Shown: positions 8,333 to 17,939 of the stretch, one piece after another
Position numbering within the stretch: position 1 is the first letter of the stretch
Layout: each line of letters begins with the position of its first letter
Assembly (NCBI GenBank): GCA_041739345.1
Contig: JBGSNZ010000021.1
Location: forward strand, 1 to 64,000
DNA: 64,000 bases
Source of the DNA: DIGJ01 sp041739345
Lineage (GTDB): Bacteria > Bacillota > Clostridia > Lachnospirales > Lachnospiraceae
Reading direction: 5' to 3'
Program-made: the position numbers and the translations under genes
Notes under the pieces: model-generated
Told to the model about the DNA's origin: nothing
What the model saw: the letters and a program-made list of their open reading frames with translations, nothing else
Databases searched by the model: none

Positions 8333-10516
8333 ATGAAGGCTATAAGAAAAAAATTGATGCAGAATTCAATGATTGTAAAGGTAAGAGGATTCTGTGAGCG
8401 TATGAAAACTTATGTTGGAAGGAGTTTTTCTGGTTCTGAGATAGGGTTAATGCTGGTATCTTACTTCGTTAGTGGATTAGTCGTAACAGGAATTATATTG
8501 TCTTGTTTTCCTACCGTTTCATGGATTGTCTGTGGTTTGGTCAGTCTGATTTTGATACTTTTAGGATTCAAGCTCTTATGTTTCATATTAAAATTGATTT
8601 TTGGTAGTTGTAGAAGGAATGTGATACATTGGACATTGATGTTTATCTTTGTACTTTTATGCAGTATAGTTTCTTCACAAGCTAATTTCGTGGGTTCTCA
8701 GATCTTGTTATCAGTTGCTATATCAGTTGGTATTGGACTATTTGGTCGAAGTACATGGGCATTGTTCGTAAGAAAGAATCATACCGTGCTTACTGGTATT
8801 GTATTAGTTATATCAACCACGAGTCTTGTGGCAAGCTTTCTTTTTTTACTTGGAACTGGCTGGAGGGACGAATATGTGAGCCGTTATTTAAAGTTGGCAA
8901 ACGAACGGAAGCTGGAAGAAGTTACGGAGTTTGATCTACAAGGGACGAGGCAGGTTGACTATTTTGATTATGGCGTAGAAGAAGGAATGGATATCCATTC
9001 CAAAACGATAGATATTTCTCCATTTGCAAGTAGAGATTTTTTGACTGGTTTCATGATGGAAAAACATTTTGGATATAAATTGTCAGAAGTTCCGCTTGTA
9101 GGGAGAGTATGGTATCCCGTCAAAGAGAAAGATTGTCCTGTGATTTTTATGATTCACGGAAATCATACATATACGACGCAGTCCTATTTAGGATACGATT
9201 ATCTTGGCAAATATCTTGCCTCAAATGGTTACGTGGTAGTTTCTATTGATGAAAATGCATGTAATAGTTTGGAAAAAGAGAATGATGCTAGAGCAATCTT
9301 GTTATTGGAAAACATCAAATTCATCTTGCAGCAAAACAAAGAAGAAAAAAGTATGCTGTTTGAAAAAATAGATAAACAGCAGATTGGACTTGCAGGTCAT
9401 TCCAGAGGCGGGGAAGCGGTTGCATTAGCATATTTGTTCAATGATTACAATCAATATCCAGAGAATGGAGCGATTCCTTTTCATTATCACTTTCAAATTC
9501 GTTCTATTCTGGCAATTGCACCATGTGTCGATCAGTACACACCAGCACAGCATGAGGTGGCTATCCATGACGTCAACTATTTGATGATACAAGGGGCAAA
9601 CGATCATGATGTGTCGAGAACGATGGGAGAGAAGCAATATCAAAATATTTCTTTTTCTGGTGAAGGGAATTACCTAAAATCCATGCTTTATGTTGCTAGA
9701 GCAAATCATGGACAGTTTAATACAAAATGGGGAAGATACGATTTGTCGTTCCCAGTAAATCAATGGATCAATGTGAAAAATTTAATACCACAATCAGAGC
9801 AACAAGATATTTTAAAAATGTTTTCCAAGGTATTTTTCGATGTAACCTTGAAAAATAACAAAACAAATGAAAGGTTATTGACCGATTATCAAAAGTATTC
9901 GCAATTTCTTCCAAAGACAATATATCAACAAACATATCAATCTTCTCACTTTGATTGTTTCTGTGATTTTCAGGAAGATTCAAACTTATCCACGGGAACA
10001 AAAGATGGTGTATCAATCCATGTGACTGGAACCAAGAAATGGAGGGAACTAAGAAGAACGAAGGGTAATGATAAATCTGGAGAAAACTATGTATTGGAAG
10101 TCGAATGGAATCAAGGGAAAACAGCAAAAATTTGCTATACATTTCCGGACTATGATATGAGTCAGAAAACGTTCCAGTTTGATCTGGCGGATGCGAGGGA
10201 TGAGGTATCTTCGCTAAATACTTTAGTTGATGGAGATGTTACATTGATTGATAACGGAGGAAATCAGGCAGAAGTAAGAATTGTAGACGGTGCAGTAGTA
10301 TATCCGTCTCTTCCTGTACAACTTCGGAAAAGCGATTATTTATTTGAAGATCATGAAATGAAACATGCGTTTCAGACCGTAAGCTTAAAACAATCCTTGT
10401 TTCAATTGGAGAGCGAATCATTTGATTGGACAAAAGTAGTGGAAGTACAGATTGCGTTTGATAATGGATGCGATGGCAAGATTCAAATGGATAATGTTGG
10501 TTTTGAGGAAGATTAG
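8333..10516 (+). CDS. membrane protein with alpha/beta-hydrolase domain
   Basis: A 727-residue protein. ATG 8333 is chosen because the longer frame starts inside the kinase gene. Five or so hydrophobic segments occupy about residues 35-190, then a hydrolase domain of the chlorophyllase/PET-hydrolase type faces outward. The oxyanion region is FMIHGNHTY near residue 273, the nucleophile is in GHSRGGEAV near 355, a candidate acid lies in GANDHD near 421, and the histidine in ANHGQF near 458. The C-terminal 200 residues form a separate beta-rich domain. It follows the kinase by 19 bases, so it may belong to the stress operon. Substrate unknown; an ester in the envelope is a guess. Confidence 0.78.
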   Translation: MKAIRKKLMQNSMIVKVRGFCERMKTYVGRSFSGSEIGLMLVSYFVSGLVVTGIILSCFPTVSWIVCGLVSLILILLGFKLLCFILKLIFGSCRRNVIHWTLMFIFVLLCSIVSSQANFVGSQILLSVAISVGIGLFGRSTWALFVRKNHTVLTGIVLVISTTSLVASFLFLLGTGWRDEYVSRYLKLANERKLEEVTEFDLQGTRQVDYFDYGVEEGMDIHSKTIDISPFASRDFLTGFMMEKHFGYKLSEVPLVGRVWYPVKEKDCPVIFMIHGNHTYTTQSYLGYDYLGKYLASNGYVVVSIDENACNSLEKENDARAILLLENIKFILQQNKEEKSMLFEKIDKQQIGLAGHSRGGEAVALAYLFNDYNQYPENGAIPFHYHFQIRSILAIAPCVDQYTPAQHEVAIHDVNYLMIQGANDHDVSRTMGEKQYQNISFSGEGNYLKSMLYVARANHGQFNTKWGRYDLSFPVNQWINVKNLIPQSEQQDILKMFSKVFFDVTLKNNKTNERLLTDYQKYSQFLPKTIYQQTYQSSHFDCFCDFQEDSNLSTGTKDGVSIHVTGTKKWRELRRTKGNDKSGENYVLEVEWNQGKTAKICYTFPDYDMSQKTFQFDLADARDEVSSLNTLVDGDVTLIDNGGNQAEVRIVDGAVVYPSLPVQLRKSDYLFEDHEMKHAFQTVSLKQSLFQLESESFDWTKVVEVQIAFDNGCDGKIQMDNVGFEED

Positions 10517-10551
10517 GAGAGGCAGTTTATCTTTGAGGTAAGAGGGAAAAA

Positions 10552-12474
10552 ATGAGGAGATTAAGCAAGGCAATCGTTACATTAGTATTGATAGTTACTT
10601 TCGTATTGAGCAACGGGTTACAAGCAAGAGCTTCGGAGGATATGACGCCATCTGGCATACCTTTATCCAAATTAGAAGATACGATTGATACCTACATAAA
10701 TGACTATAAAGAAACATCGAAGATGGGAGCAGCTGTAATTTATATCAATAATGGGCAGATTGCATTTTCAAAAGGATACGGATATGCAGATGTCCAAAAT
10801 AAAATCGAAGTCGACCCGGAAAAGACTGTATTTGAATATGCTTCCATAAGTAAGACATTTACATGGACTGCCGTGATGCAATTAGCGGAACAAGGTAAAA
10901 TTAATTTAAATGATGATATTTCGACCTATTTACCAAAAGATTTTATGCTGCAATTACAAAAAAAGTTGAAATACGATAAGGAAATCCGGGTTATTGATTT
11001 AATGAATCACAGAGCAGGATTTGAGGATCGATATTTTAGTACAGACGTAACAAGAGAAGAGGATTTGTCAGATAACTTGAATGAGGCGTTGCTAGTAGCA
11101 ATGCCGGAGCAGGTTTATGAGCCGGATACCATAACATCCTATTCAAATTATGGTGCAGCATTAGCGGGATATATCGTTGAGTGCATTACGGGACAAAAAT
11201 TTTATGATTATTTAGAAGAACATGTATTTGATGTTTTGGATATGAAAACAGCCACTGCGAATCCAAGATACGATGAGATTTCGTATATTAAAGAAAATAA
11301 GGCAATCGGATATGGGGAGGGTTTTTCAGATAATGGTTGGGCATATGTGAATACCTATCCAGATGGTTCCATCAATGGAACTGCACTCGATTTGGCTAAA
11401 TTTGAAATGGGCTACATGCAAAAAGATTGTCCGTTGTTTGAACATCAACAGACAAAGCAGGACATATTTGCGACCTCGCATAAACCGTCAGAATATATCA
11501 ATGGATGTGCACATGGATTTTGGGAATATGACGGTGCGGAAAAATTTTATATGCATGATGGGGCACAACGGGGGTTTGTAGCAATCTTTGCATTTTCACC
11601 AGATACGAAAAATGGTTTGATCGTACTTTCTAACAATGGCGGTGAAGTAAATATGATTTATGGTCTGCTACAGCTTGTACTAGGCGATAGTAGTGAGATT
11701 CATGTAGAACCGGGCAAAAACTTACCGAGCGCATATGCGTTAGATGGTATGGAATTTTTAGATGCCAGGAGAAATTATAGTGATGTGACATCCTTTTATA
11801 GTTACTTGGAAGGTAATACAAAGGTAAAAGCGATCAATGATAATACAATAAAATATAACGGTTTAACCTATGTTCAAACGGCACCTTATTTTTATGAACT
11901 AACCGATGACTATGATAATTTAATTGTAAAATGTGTATATTCAAAGATAAATTTTTTGACAAGGGATGGAGAAATAACAGGATTAAATATGGGGGGAATA
12001 GCAGGAGGAGACTACCTAAGATGTGAATTTCCAAATACCAACTTGGGGCTCATATTACAAGCAGCTTTCTTTATTCTTTCTTTATTTGCATTCTTAATAC
12101 ATCCTATTATCCATGTGATAAGATCTGTGTACATTAAGAAAAAAGGGATGCAATTCATGAATGCTGAGAAAAAGTACCATAGTTTTATAAAAAGTATTTG
12201 TATTTGTGGGTTACTCATGACGATTAATTTTTTGGCTTTAGTAGTTGGGATGCTATCTATGGTAGAGTTTGGACCTACATTTCAGATTAACGTGCAATTA
12301 GGAATAAATTATATACTAACCATACTGTTTGCTATAATATTCCTCCTTAGAATACGGTTTGCCATTAAAAATAACGATAAGCTATTTTATAAAAAGCGTC
12401 ATATTCTATTTGTGATTACATTTCTTGTTATGGTCGCGTTGTTAGCAAGGTGGAATTATTTTTGCTTTATATAA
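10552..12474 (+). CDS. class C beta-lactamase-like serine hydrolase, membrane anchored
   Basis: A 640-residue protein with a signal peptide (cleavage likely after QARA, near residue 27). The penicillin-binding fold carries SISKTF near residue 100 (SxxK), YSNYG near 197 (YxN) and HDGAQRGF near 334, replacing KTG. About 120 residues of unassigned sequence follow, then four or so C-terminal membrane helices. Such proteins (FmtA/Pbp4*-like, also called serine hydrolases) act on wall or teichoic-acid esters or D-amino peptides rather than on antibiotics. It lies 35 bases after the hydrolase gene and is probably co-transcribed. Confidence 0.85.
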   Translation: MRRLSKAIVTLVLIVTFVLSNGLQARASEDMTPSGIPLSKLEDTIDTYINDYKETSKMGAAVIYINNGQIAFSKGYGYADVQNKIEVDPEKTVFEYASISKTFTWTAVMQLAEQGKINLNDDISTYLPKDFMLQLQKKLKYDKEIRVIDLMNHRAGFEDRYFSTDVTREEDLSDNLNEALLVAMPEQVYEPDTITSYSNYGAALAGYIVECITGQKFYDYLEEHVFDVLDMKTATANPRYDEISYIKENKAIGYGEGFSDNGWAYVNTYPDGSINGTALDLAKFEMGYMQKDCPLFEHQQTKQDIFATSHKPSEYINGCAHGFWEYDGAEKFYMHDGAQRGFVAIFAFSPDTKNGLIVLSNNGGEVNMIYGLLQLVLGDSSEIHVEPGKNLPSAYALDGMEFLDARRNYSDVTSFYSYLEGNTKVKAINDNTIKYNGLTYVQTAPYFYELTDDYDNLIVKCVYSKINFLTRDGEITGLNMGGIAGGDYLRCEFPNTNLGLILQAAFFILSLFAFLIHPIIHVIRSVYIKKKGMQFMNAEKKYHSFIKSICICGLLMTINFLALVVGMLSMVEFGPTFQINVQLGINYILTILFAIIFLLRIRFAIKNNDKLFYKKRHILFVITFLVMVALLARWNYFCFI

Positions 12475-12517
12475 CTAATAACAATAAAAGCTTCTGTATT
12501 ACTAAAAAGGGTATTTT

Positions 12518-12556
12518 AAGTTCCCTAAAATTGATTATTTGAGGGAACTTTTCCTA
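12518..12556 (+). terminator. rho-independent terminator
   Basis: AAGTTCCCT at 12518-12526 pairs perfectly with AGGGAACTT at 12542-12550, followed by TTCCTAT. It sits between two convergent genes and may serve both. Confidence 0.65.
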
Positions 12557-12579
12557 TAAAATAGGATTCTTTCAATGAT

Positions 12580-12978
12580 TTATATTGGTTTTGCCAACTC
12601 AAATTCAGCAAACCATCTGTGATATTCCCCACTACCTAGTGTGACATCGTAAAAAGTTGTCGGTAGACATCGGATAATTCGAACGGTAGTTCCAACTTCT
12701 ACATGAGGTGGATTGCCGTGACCCATAGAATTTATTACTGTAGCAAAATTGCCGGGGGCGAGAGGAATGCTGGAATCCAAATTCCATGGTTTTAATTCAA
12801 ATTCAGCAAACCATCGATGAATCATGCCATCCGGTAATTCAACAACACATAGATGTCCTGACCAAGGTCTTACTATCTTAACAGGAGTCCCAGGGTGTAT
12901 CTCTGGTGGATGATAAACGATGGATATTGCATTCGTGCAAGGAAGAAATAGAGGAGAATCAGTATAATAATTTTTCAT
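12580..12978 (-). CDS. hypothetical protein with two tandem SH3-like modules
   Basis: A 132-residue soluble protein of unknown function. The ATG follows CGGAG by nine bases. It is built of two homologous halves, each about 45 residues: a proline/glycine stretch, a V-x-I-V/I-R strand and the identical ending HRWFAEFEL, once near residue 78 and once near 121. The halves look like small beta-barrel (SH3/KOW-like) modules, which is inference from pattern only. It is convergent with the beta-lactamase-like gene and divergent from selO. No catalytic motif is seen. Confidence 0.6.
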   Translation of the reverse strand: MKNYYTDSPLFLPCTNAISIVYHPPEIHPGTPVKIVRPWSGHLCVVELPDGMIHRWFAEFELKPWNLDSSIPLAPGNFATVINSMGHGNPPHVEVGTTVRIIRCLPTTFYDVTLGSGEYHRWFAEFELAKPI

Positions 12979-13201
12979 GTTTTCAAACTCCGTTTTTTAA
13001 CGTCTATGATACTATATATGATGGGAATGTAGTAAAAGTGATAGTTTTTGGTTGTCCAGTCTTTTTAAAGTAATCAATTTTTATTGGTATATTAAAAAAG
13101 ACAAATGAAAATAATAAAACTTGTATAGTCTCATGTAGGATAAACGTTCCATTTATTTTTATATTTAGAACCATGAAGGAGATGCAATTAAGGAGAAAAA
13201 G

Positions 13202-14674
13202 ATGGCAGAGAAAAATGTTATAGATGAAACGGGTTGGAACTTTAGCAACAGTTATGCGAATCTTCCAACTAAATTTTATTCAAATCTAAGTCCAACCCCT
13301 GTGAGTTCACCCAAATTAGTCGTTTTTAATGATTCACTGGCTAAGTCTCTTGGATTGAATACCCAGGCATTACAAAGCAAGGAGGGGGTATCTGTATTTG
13401 CCGGGAATCGGATTCCAGAAGGCTCCTTCCCACTTGCGCAAGCATATGCAGGGCATCAATTTGGATACTTCACCATGTTAGGAGACGGTCGAGCTATTTT
13501 ACTAGGAGAACATATAACACCTATGGGAGAGCGCTTTGACATTCAACTTAAGGGCTCCGGAATCACTCCTTACTCACGCCGTGGCGATGGAAGAGCAACA
13601 CTTGGACCTATGCTACGTGAATACATTATTAGTGAAGCCATGTATGCGTTAGGAATAGCAACAACCCGAAGCTTGGCTGTCGTAACCACAGGTGAGTCAG
13701 TATATAGAGAAACGGTCTTGCCAGGTGCTATATTGACCCGTGTTGCTTCTAGTCATCTTAGAGTAGGAACGTTTCAATATATTGCAAAATGGGGTACAAT
13801 CAATGAGCTGCGGAGTCTGGCTGATTATACGCTGCAAAGGCATTTTCCAGATGCTTGCAAGGAGGAAAACCGTTATCTTTCCTTTCTAAAGGAAGTAATT
13901 AAACGTCAAGCTGACTTGATTGCAAAATGGCAATTGGTCGGTTTTATACACGGAGTAATGAATACCGATAACATGACGATCAGTGGAGAAACGATCGATT
14001 ATGGACCTTGTGCATTTATGGATACGTATGACCCTTCTACTGTTTTTAGTTCGATTGATACAAATGGTCGTTATGCCTATGGTAATCAGCCCAGTATTGC
14101 TGCATGGGATCTTGAAAGATTTGCAGAGACGTTATTGCCACTACTATGCGAAAATCAGGAGGAGGCAGCTAATCTTGCTCAGCAAGCAGTATCCGATTTT
14201 TTTGAACTGTATCATAATCATTGGATGAATGGAATGAGAGCAAAGCTTGGTCTATACAACCAAGAACCGGATGACAAAATCCTAATTGAGGACCTTTTTA
14301 ATATCATGCAAAAGTATCGTTCGGATTTTACCAATACTTTTCGTATATTAACAACTGGAAAGCTAAAGGGTACGACTCTTTTAGAAGTTAATGAATTTGT
14401 TAAGTGGTATGATCGTTGGCAGGCGAGATTAAGCAGGCAGAATGAGACAATAGATCAAAGCTACCAACTAATGAGAAATAACAACCCAGCTGTCATTCCC
14501 CGTAATCACAGGGTGGAAGAAGCATTAAACGCTGCAGTAGATAACGGTGATTATAGCGTAATGGAACGACTTCTTAATGTTCTCGAAAATCCATACGCGT
14601 ACACCGCAAATCAAGAAGAATACGCAGTCTTACCACAGGTATCGGCTTGCTATCGAACTTTTTGTGGTACCTGA
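13202..14674 (+). CDS. selO: SelO-family protein adenylyltransferase (YdiU/UPF0061)
   Basis: A 490-residue pseudokinase-fold enzyme that transfers AMP from ATP to protein Ser/Thr/Tyr hydroxyls. The family hallmarks are all visible: YAGHQFGYFTMLGDGRAILLG, QLKGSGITPYSRRGDGRA, and the metal/ATP region HGVMNTDNM with DYGPCAFMD. Length is normal. The C-terminus ends YRTFCGT, where the penultimate-region cysteine replaces the selenocysteine of animal SelO. Known bacterial SelO responds to redox stress. AAGGAG sits 6-7 bases before the ATG. It is followed by its own terminator and appears monocistronic. Confidence 0.95.
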   Translation: MAEKNVIDETGWNFSNSYANLPTKFYSNLSPTPVSSPKLVVFNDSLAKSLGLNTQALQSKEGVSVFAGNRIPEGSFPLAQAYAGHQFGYFTMLGDGRAILLGEHITPMGERFDIQLKGSGITPYSRRGDGRATLGPMLREYIISEAMYALGIATTRSLAVVTTGESVYRETVLPGAILTRVASSHLRVGTFQYIAKWGTINELRSLADYTLQRHFPDACKEENRYLSFLKEVIKRQADLIAKWQLVGFIHGVMNTDNMTISGETIDYGPCAFMDTYDPSTVFSSIDTNGRYAYGNQPSIAAWDLERFAETLLPLLCENQEEAANLAQQAVSDFFELYHNHWMNGMRAKLGLYNQEPDDKILIEDLFNIMQKYRSDFTNTFRILTTGKLKGTTLLEVNEFVKWYDRWQARLSRQNETIDQSYQLMRNNNPAVIPRNHRVEEALNAAVDNGDYSVMERLLNVLENPYAYTANQEEYAVLPQVSACYRTFCGT

Positions 14675-14694
14675 TATCACACACGTGAGAGCAT

Positions 14695-14725
14695 AAAACT
14701 CTTGGAGGAATCTGAGAGTTTTTTT
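14695..14725 (+). terminator. rho-independent terminator after selO
   Basis: AAAACTCT at 14695-14702 pairs with AGAGTTTT from 14715, continuing into a T run to 14725. Confidence 0.8.
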
Positions 14726-14979
14726 CATATGTACTTTTACATGGGAAAGATATTCTTCATGGTCTTTTCCTTTATAAAAAAGATTCATTTTTACTGGTAG
14801 TGAGAATACAGGCTTCTGTCACATGATATCCTTTTTTGTTTAGTTGGTTTTTGTTTAGTCACTTTAATTATACCAAACAAAGAGCCTGGATTCCTTATAT
14901 TTTGGGCATTTTTTGAAAGTTGTTTATTGTAAAGCTGATAAAATCAGCAGTTGTGGATAAAACTGCGGAAACTCAAGAA
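14726..14979. other. non-coding gap with minus-strand ORF trace
   Basis: No convincing gene. On the minus strand a 52-codon frame (14788 to 14630) reads MNLFYKGKDHEEYLSHV and runs through the selO terminator into the selO 3' end, so it is at most a decayed gene start. A TATAAT at 14866-14871 (minus strand) and two small hairpins (GCTGATaaaATCAGC and GCAGTT/AACTGC near 14935-14967) are also present. It may be the relic of a mobile element or deleted gene. Confidence 0.3.
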
Positions 14980-15007
14980 TTGACATTCTTGAAATAGTAA
15001 TTATATT
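14974..15007 (+). promoter_or_regulatory. promoter with overlapping palindrome
   Basis: TTGACA at 14980-14985 and TATATT at 15002-15007 are 16 bases apart. The perfect palindrome CAAGAAT-tgac-ATTCTTG at 14974-14991 covers the -35 hexamer, so it is a plausible repressor site for the ArsR-type gene downstream or another factor. Confidence 0.55.
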
Positions 15008-15075
15008 GTTATATAATTAATTAGAGCTATATCAAATATAGAATACTAAATGTAAACTAGAAAAGGAAGGAAAAT

Positions 15076-16104
15076 ATGTCAAATAAAATTATTAATGAAT
15101 TAGACCCTATCTATGAAATCATGGGTTTAAATTTTGTTAGCTATCATTTGAATGAAATAAAACAAGAGACAAAGAAAAACATATCAGATTTGGGATATGA
15201 TGGTGAACGGATTTATTCGCATAATTTTCAAATATTTGATGAGTATACGCAAACATTTCAAAAAAATATGATAGCAAAATCGGAAAAAGAATTTTATTTT
15301 ATCGAATCTGATTATTTTTTCCTTATTCTTTTATTAATAGTATTGGATACAAAAGACGAGATTAATTCAGTTAATGATTTATCCGATGAATTGATTTTTT
15401 ATAGAATAATTGAAATCTGTAACGAAGTTTTCGATAAAAATGAGAATGTTAAAGAGATAAAGAGTACTGAAGATATAATTTTGTTTCTGGAACATTGTAA
15501 TTTGGAAGGTAGCGCAAAATGGAAATTATTGCAGATTATGCAACAACCGCTAAAACATATTTTACAATTAAATGGGATAATACAATCTGATATGGAGGCT
15601 TACAAAAAAGCGGTTAAAAGTGTAAAAAGTCCACTTGAAAAACTTTTAAGACAATATGAAATAGATATGAATAATAGTAATGAGAAGAAATTTATTGAAA
15701 TTAAAAATAAATTTGCAAACTTTGCAGAAACTTATCCTTCTTTAATATTTCCAGCAACTCAGATGTTTTGTGAGAAAAATTGCTATTATGGATTACTTAG
15801 TAATAAACTAACAAAAAACGAAAAAGGATATAGCCAGACAAAAGAGGAATTATTATCTAAGTTAAAGGCGTTAAGCGATAGCAGTAAACTAGAAATAATT
15901 TTATCCTTGAAAGAAAAACCAATGTATAATCTGGAAATAGCAAAGAAATTGGGGCTAACAGCAGCAACGATGTCACATCATATGAATGTATTGTTGTATT
16001 GTGGTTTTGTCAATATTGAAAAGAAAGAAGGAAAGGTTTATTATAGTCTACAAGAAGAAAGTTTTAAAACCTTTATAAACGAGCTTGAAAAGATACTTTT
16101 GTAA
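15076..16104 (+). CDS. ArsR-type winged-helix regulator with long N-terminal domain
   Basis: A 342-residue protein. The last 85 residues are an ArsR winged helix: KALSDSSKLEIILSL, then the recognition helix LTAATMSHHMNVL and the wing KKEGKVYYSL. The first 250 residues are an uncharacterised, mostly helical domain seen in DUF5937-like ArsR proteins, and presumably bind the signal. No metal-binding ELCVCDL-like motif is present, so a metal sensor is unlikely. The next gene, an ABC exporter, is preceded by two matched palindromic sites that this protein probably binds. Ribosome site AAGGAAGG. Confidence 0.82.
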   Translation: MSNKIINELDPIYEIMGLNFVSYHLNEIKQETKKNISDLGYDGERIYSHNFQIFDEYTQTFQKNMIAKSEKEFYFIESDYFFLILLLIVLDTKDEINSVNDLSDELIFYRIIEICNEVFDKNENVKEIKSTEDIILFLEHCNLEGSAKWKLLQIMQQPLKHILQLNGIIQSDMEAYKKAVKSVKSPLEKLLRQYEIDMNNSNEKKFIEIKNKFANFAETYPSLIFPATQMFCEKNCYYGLLSNKLTKNEKGYSQTKEELLSKLKALSDSSKLEIILSLKEKPMYNLEIAKKLGLTAATMSHHMNVLLYCGFVNIEKKEGKVYYSLQEESFKTFINELEKILL

Positions 16105-16116
16105 TGTATAAATGGA

Positions 16117-16147
16117 ATTCCTGACTATAAAGTCAGGAATTTTTTTA
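16117..16147 (+). terminator. rho-independent terminator
   Basis: ATTCCTGACT at 16117-16126 pairs perfectly with AGTCAGGAAT at 16131-16140 across a four-base loop, followed by TTTTTT. Confidence 0.9.
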
Positions 16148-16150
16148 TTG

Positions 16151-16214
16151 AACTAATTAGATGACCATCTAATTAGTTTGACAAATAGAAAACTATGTGA
16201 TAAGATGAACATCT
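16151..16214 (+). promoter_or_regulatory. promoter with two matched operators
   Basis: TTGACA at 16178-16183, 17 bases, TAAGAT at 16201-16206. The upstream palindrome AACTAATTAGA/TCTAATTAGTT spans 16151-16178 around AGATGACCATCT (16159-16170). AGATGAACATCT (16203-16214) overlaps the -10. The two 12-mers differ at one base and flank the promoter core with a 44-base spacing, fitting repression by the neighbouring ArsR-type protein. Confidence 0.7.
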
Positions 16215-16253
16215 AATACGTGTTATGTGTATCAAATAATTGGAGGTCGAATT

Positions 16254-17939
16254 ATGAAACATTGTCTAATGAAAAATAAGGTACTGTTGGTTTTTACGGT
16301 AATACTTAACTTACTAACATCTGTGGCTTCTGTGTTTATTGCAAGAGTTCTACAAAAAGTTATTGATTCTGCTATCAGTGGTAATATGAATTCATTTAAA
16401 AGAATATTGCTATTTTCGGTCATTTATATCATATTGCTTGGTATTTTGAACTATCTATGTTCATTATTCAGTAAAAAACTGGTATGTAAATTAATCAAAT
16501 TGTATCGAGAAAAAGTATTTACAGGTATTATGCGAAGAAGTGTACAAGATTTTACAAAAGTCAATTCAGCTGATTATATTTCTGCACTTACCAATGACAT
16601 TAAATTAATAGAGGATAATTATTTAATTCCAGTGTTAGTAACTTTGCAATATGTAGTTATATTTCTTGTTACAAGTGTTTTACTTTTCCAAATTAGTCCG
16701 CTCATTACATTGTGCTTATTTTTCTGCATGGTGATTATGTTTGTTCTTCCGGGAATAATTGGAAAATACCTGCAAATAAGGCAGAATGAATTATCGATAC
16801 AATTGTCGGGATTTACATCAACAATTAAAGATTTTTTCGCCGGATTTGAAGTTATTAAATCTTATCAAATGGAAAAACATATTAAACAAGAATTTTTGTT
16901 AAAGAATGAGACGGCAATGAACTCCAAATATCGAGCAGATAAATTGTTTGCAGTTAATGAAGGTGTTTCAGGAATTCTTGCATATCTCACACAGTTCTCG
17001 GGATTATTTTTGGGTGCATATTTTATTATACAAGGGAAATTATCACCAGGTACCTTAGTGGCACTCGTTCAACTTTCTGGTACATTTATTAGTCCGGTTA
17101 TGATGATATTGCAAAATATTCCCAAAATACAAGGTATTAAGCCTGTTGTAGAGAGAATGAATGGGTTGGCGGAGTATACTAATAAATCTTTTCAAGGAAC
17201 TATTAAACCATTGTTTAATAAGGGTATAGAGGCAAAAGATGTAAGCTTCTCCTTTGAAAGTACTCAACCAGTTTTAACCAATGTTAGTTTGCAGATAAAT
17301 AAAAGTAAGAAGTATGCAATTGTCGGAAAAAGTGGATGTGGAAAAACAACTTTAGTTAAGATTCTAACAGGTGATTATGCCGAATATGAGGGGACTGTCT
17401 TATATGATGATGAAGAATTACATGATTTGGATTTCAAAAAATTACAGGATATGATTTCTGTAATTCATCAGAATGTATATATCTTTGATGACAGCGTTGA
17501 ACAAAATATTATGCTTTATGAAACTTTTAATAAACAGGAAATGAAAAAAGCACTAAAAATAAGTGGAGTAGATCAATTTCTGATGAAATTGCCAGAGGGT
17601 TTATCAACGTTAGCTGGAGAAAATGGTTCTAGTCTTTCAGGTGGTCAGCGTCAACGTATTGCTGTAGCTCGAGCACTTATTCGTAATAAGCAGATTCTCG
17701 TACTGGATGAGGGGACATCAGCTGTTGATATGCAAACAGCATATGATATTGAAAGCAGCTTACTTGCAATTGATGAATTAACATTAATTACGATCACACA
17801 CAATTTAAGTGAAGATTTGTTAGCGTTGTATGATCAGATTATCTATATGGAAGACGGGAGGATTGTTGAAGTAGGAAAGCTTACTGAACTGTTAAAAAAC
17901 AAGTCCAGATTTCATTATTTTTATACTCTGCAAAAATAG
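16254..17939 (+). CDS. ABC exporter, fused membrane and ATPase domains
   Basis: A 561-residue half-transporter of the MsbA/LmrA type (ABCB-like), expected to work as a homodimer. ATG 16254 has GGAGG seven bases upstream and is preferred to the GTG at 16227. Six membrane helices fill residues 1-310; the ATPase has Walker A GKSGCGKTTL near 360, signature SLSGGQRQRIAVARAL, Walker B ILVLDEGTSAVD and ITITHNL. The Walker B ends DEGTS instead of DEPTS, still with the catalytic glutamate. Cargo is unknown; the operator-controlled promoter suggests induced drug or peptide export. Confidence 0.9.
   Translation: MKHCLMKNKVLLVFTVILNLLTSVASVFIARVLQKVIDSAISGNMNSFKRILLFSVIYIILLGILNYLCSLFSKKLVCKLIKLYREKVFTGIMRRSVQDFTKVNSADYISALTNDIKLIEDNYLIPVLVTLQYVVIFLVTSVLLFQISPLITLCLFFCMVIMFVLPGIIGKYLQIRQNELSIQLSGFTSTIKDFFAGFEVIKSYQMEKHIKQEFLLKNETAMNSKYRADKLFAVNEGVSGILAYLTQFSGLFLGAYFIIQGKLSPGTLVALVQLSGTFISPVMMILQNIPKIQGIKPVVERMNGLAEYTNKSFQGTIKPLFNKGIEAKDVSFSFESTQPVLTNVSLQINKSKKYAIVGKSGCGKTTLVKILTGDYAEYEGTVLYDDEELHDLDFKKLQDMISVIHQNVYIFDDSVEQNIMLYETFNKQEMKKALKISGVDQFLMKLPEGLSTLAGENGSSLSGGQRQRIAVARALIRNKQILVLDEGTSAVDMQTAYDIESSLLAIDELTLITITHNLSEDLLALYDQIIYMEDGRIVEVGKLTELLKNKSRFHYFYTLQK

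Noticed and set aside
14640..14674. Selenocysteine at the SelO C-terminus
   Set aside because: The codon in the terminal YRTFCGT is TGT, a normal cysteine, and a normal stop follows.
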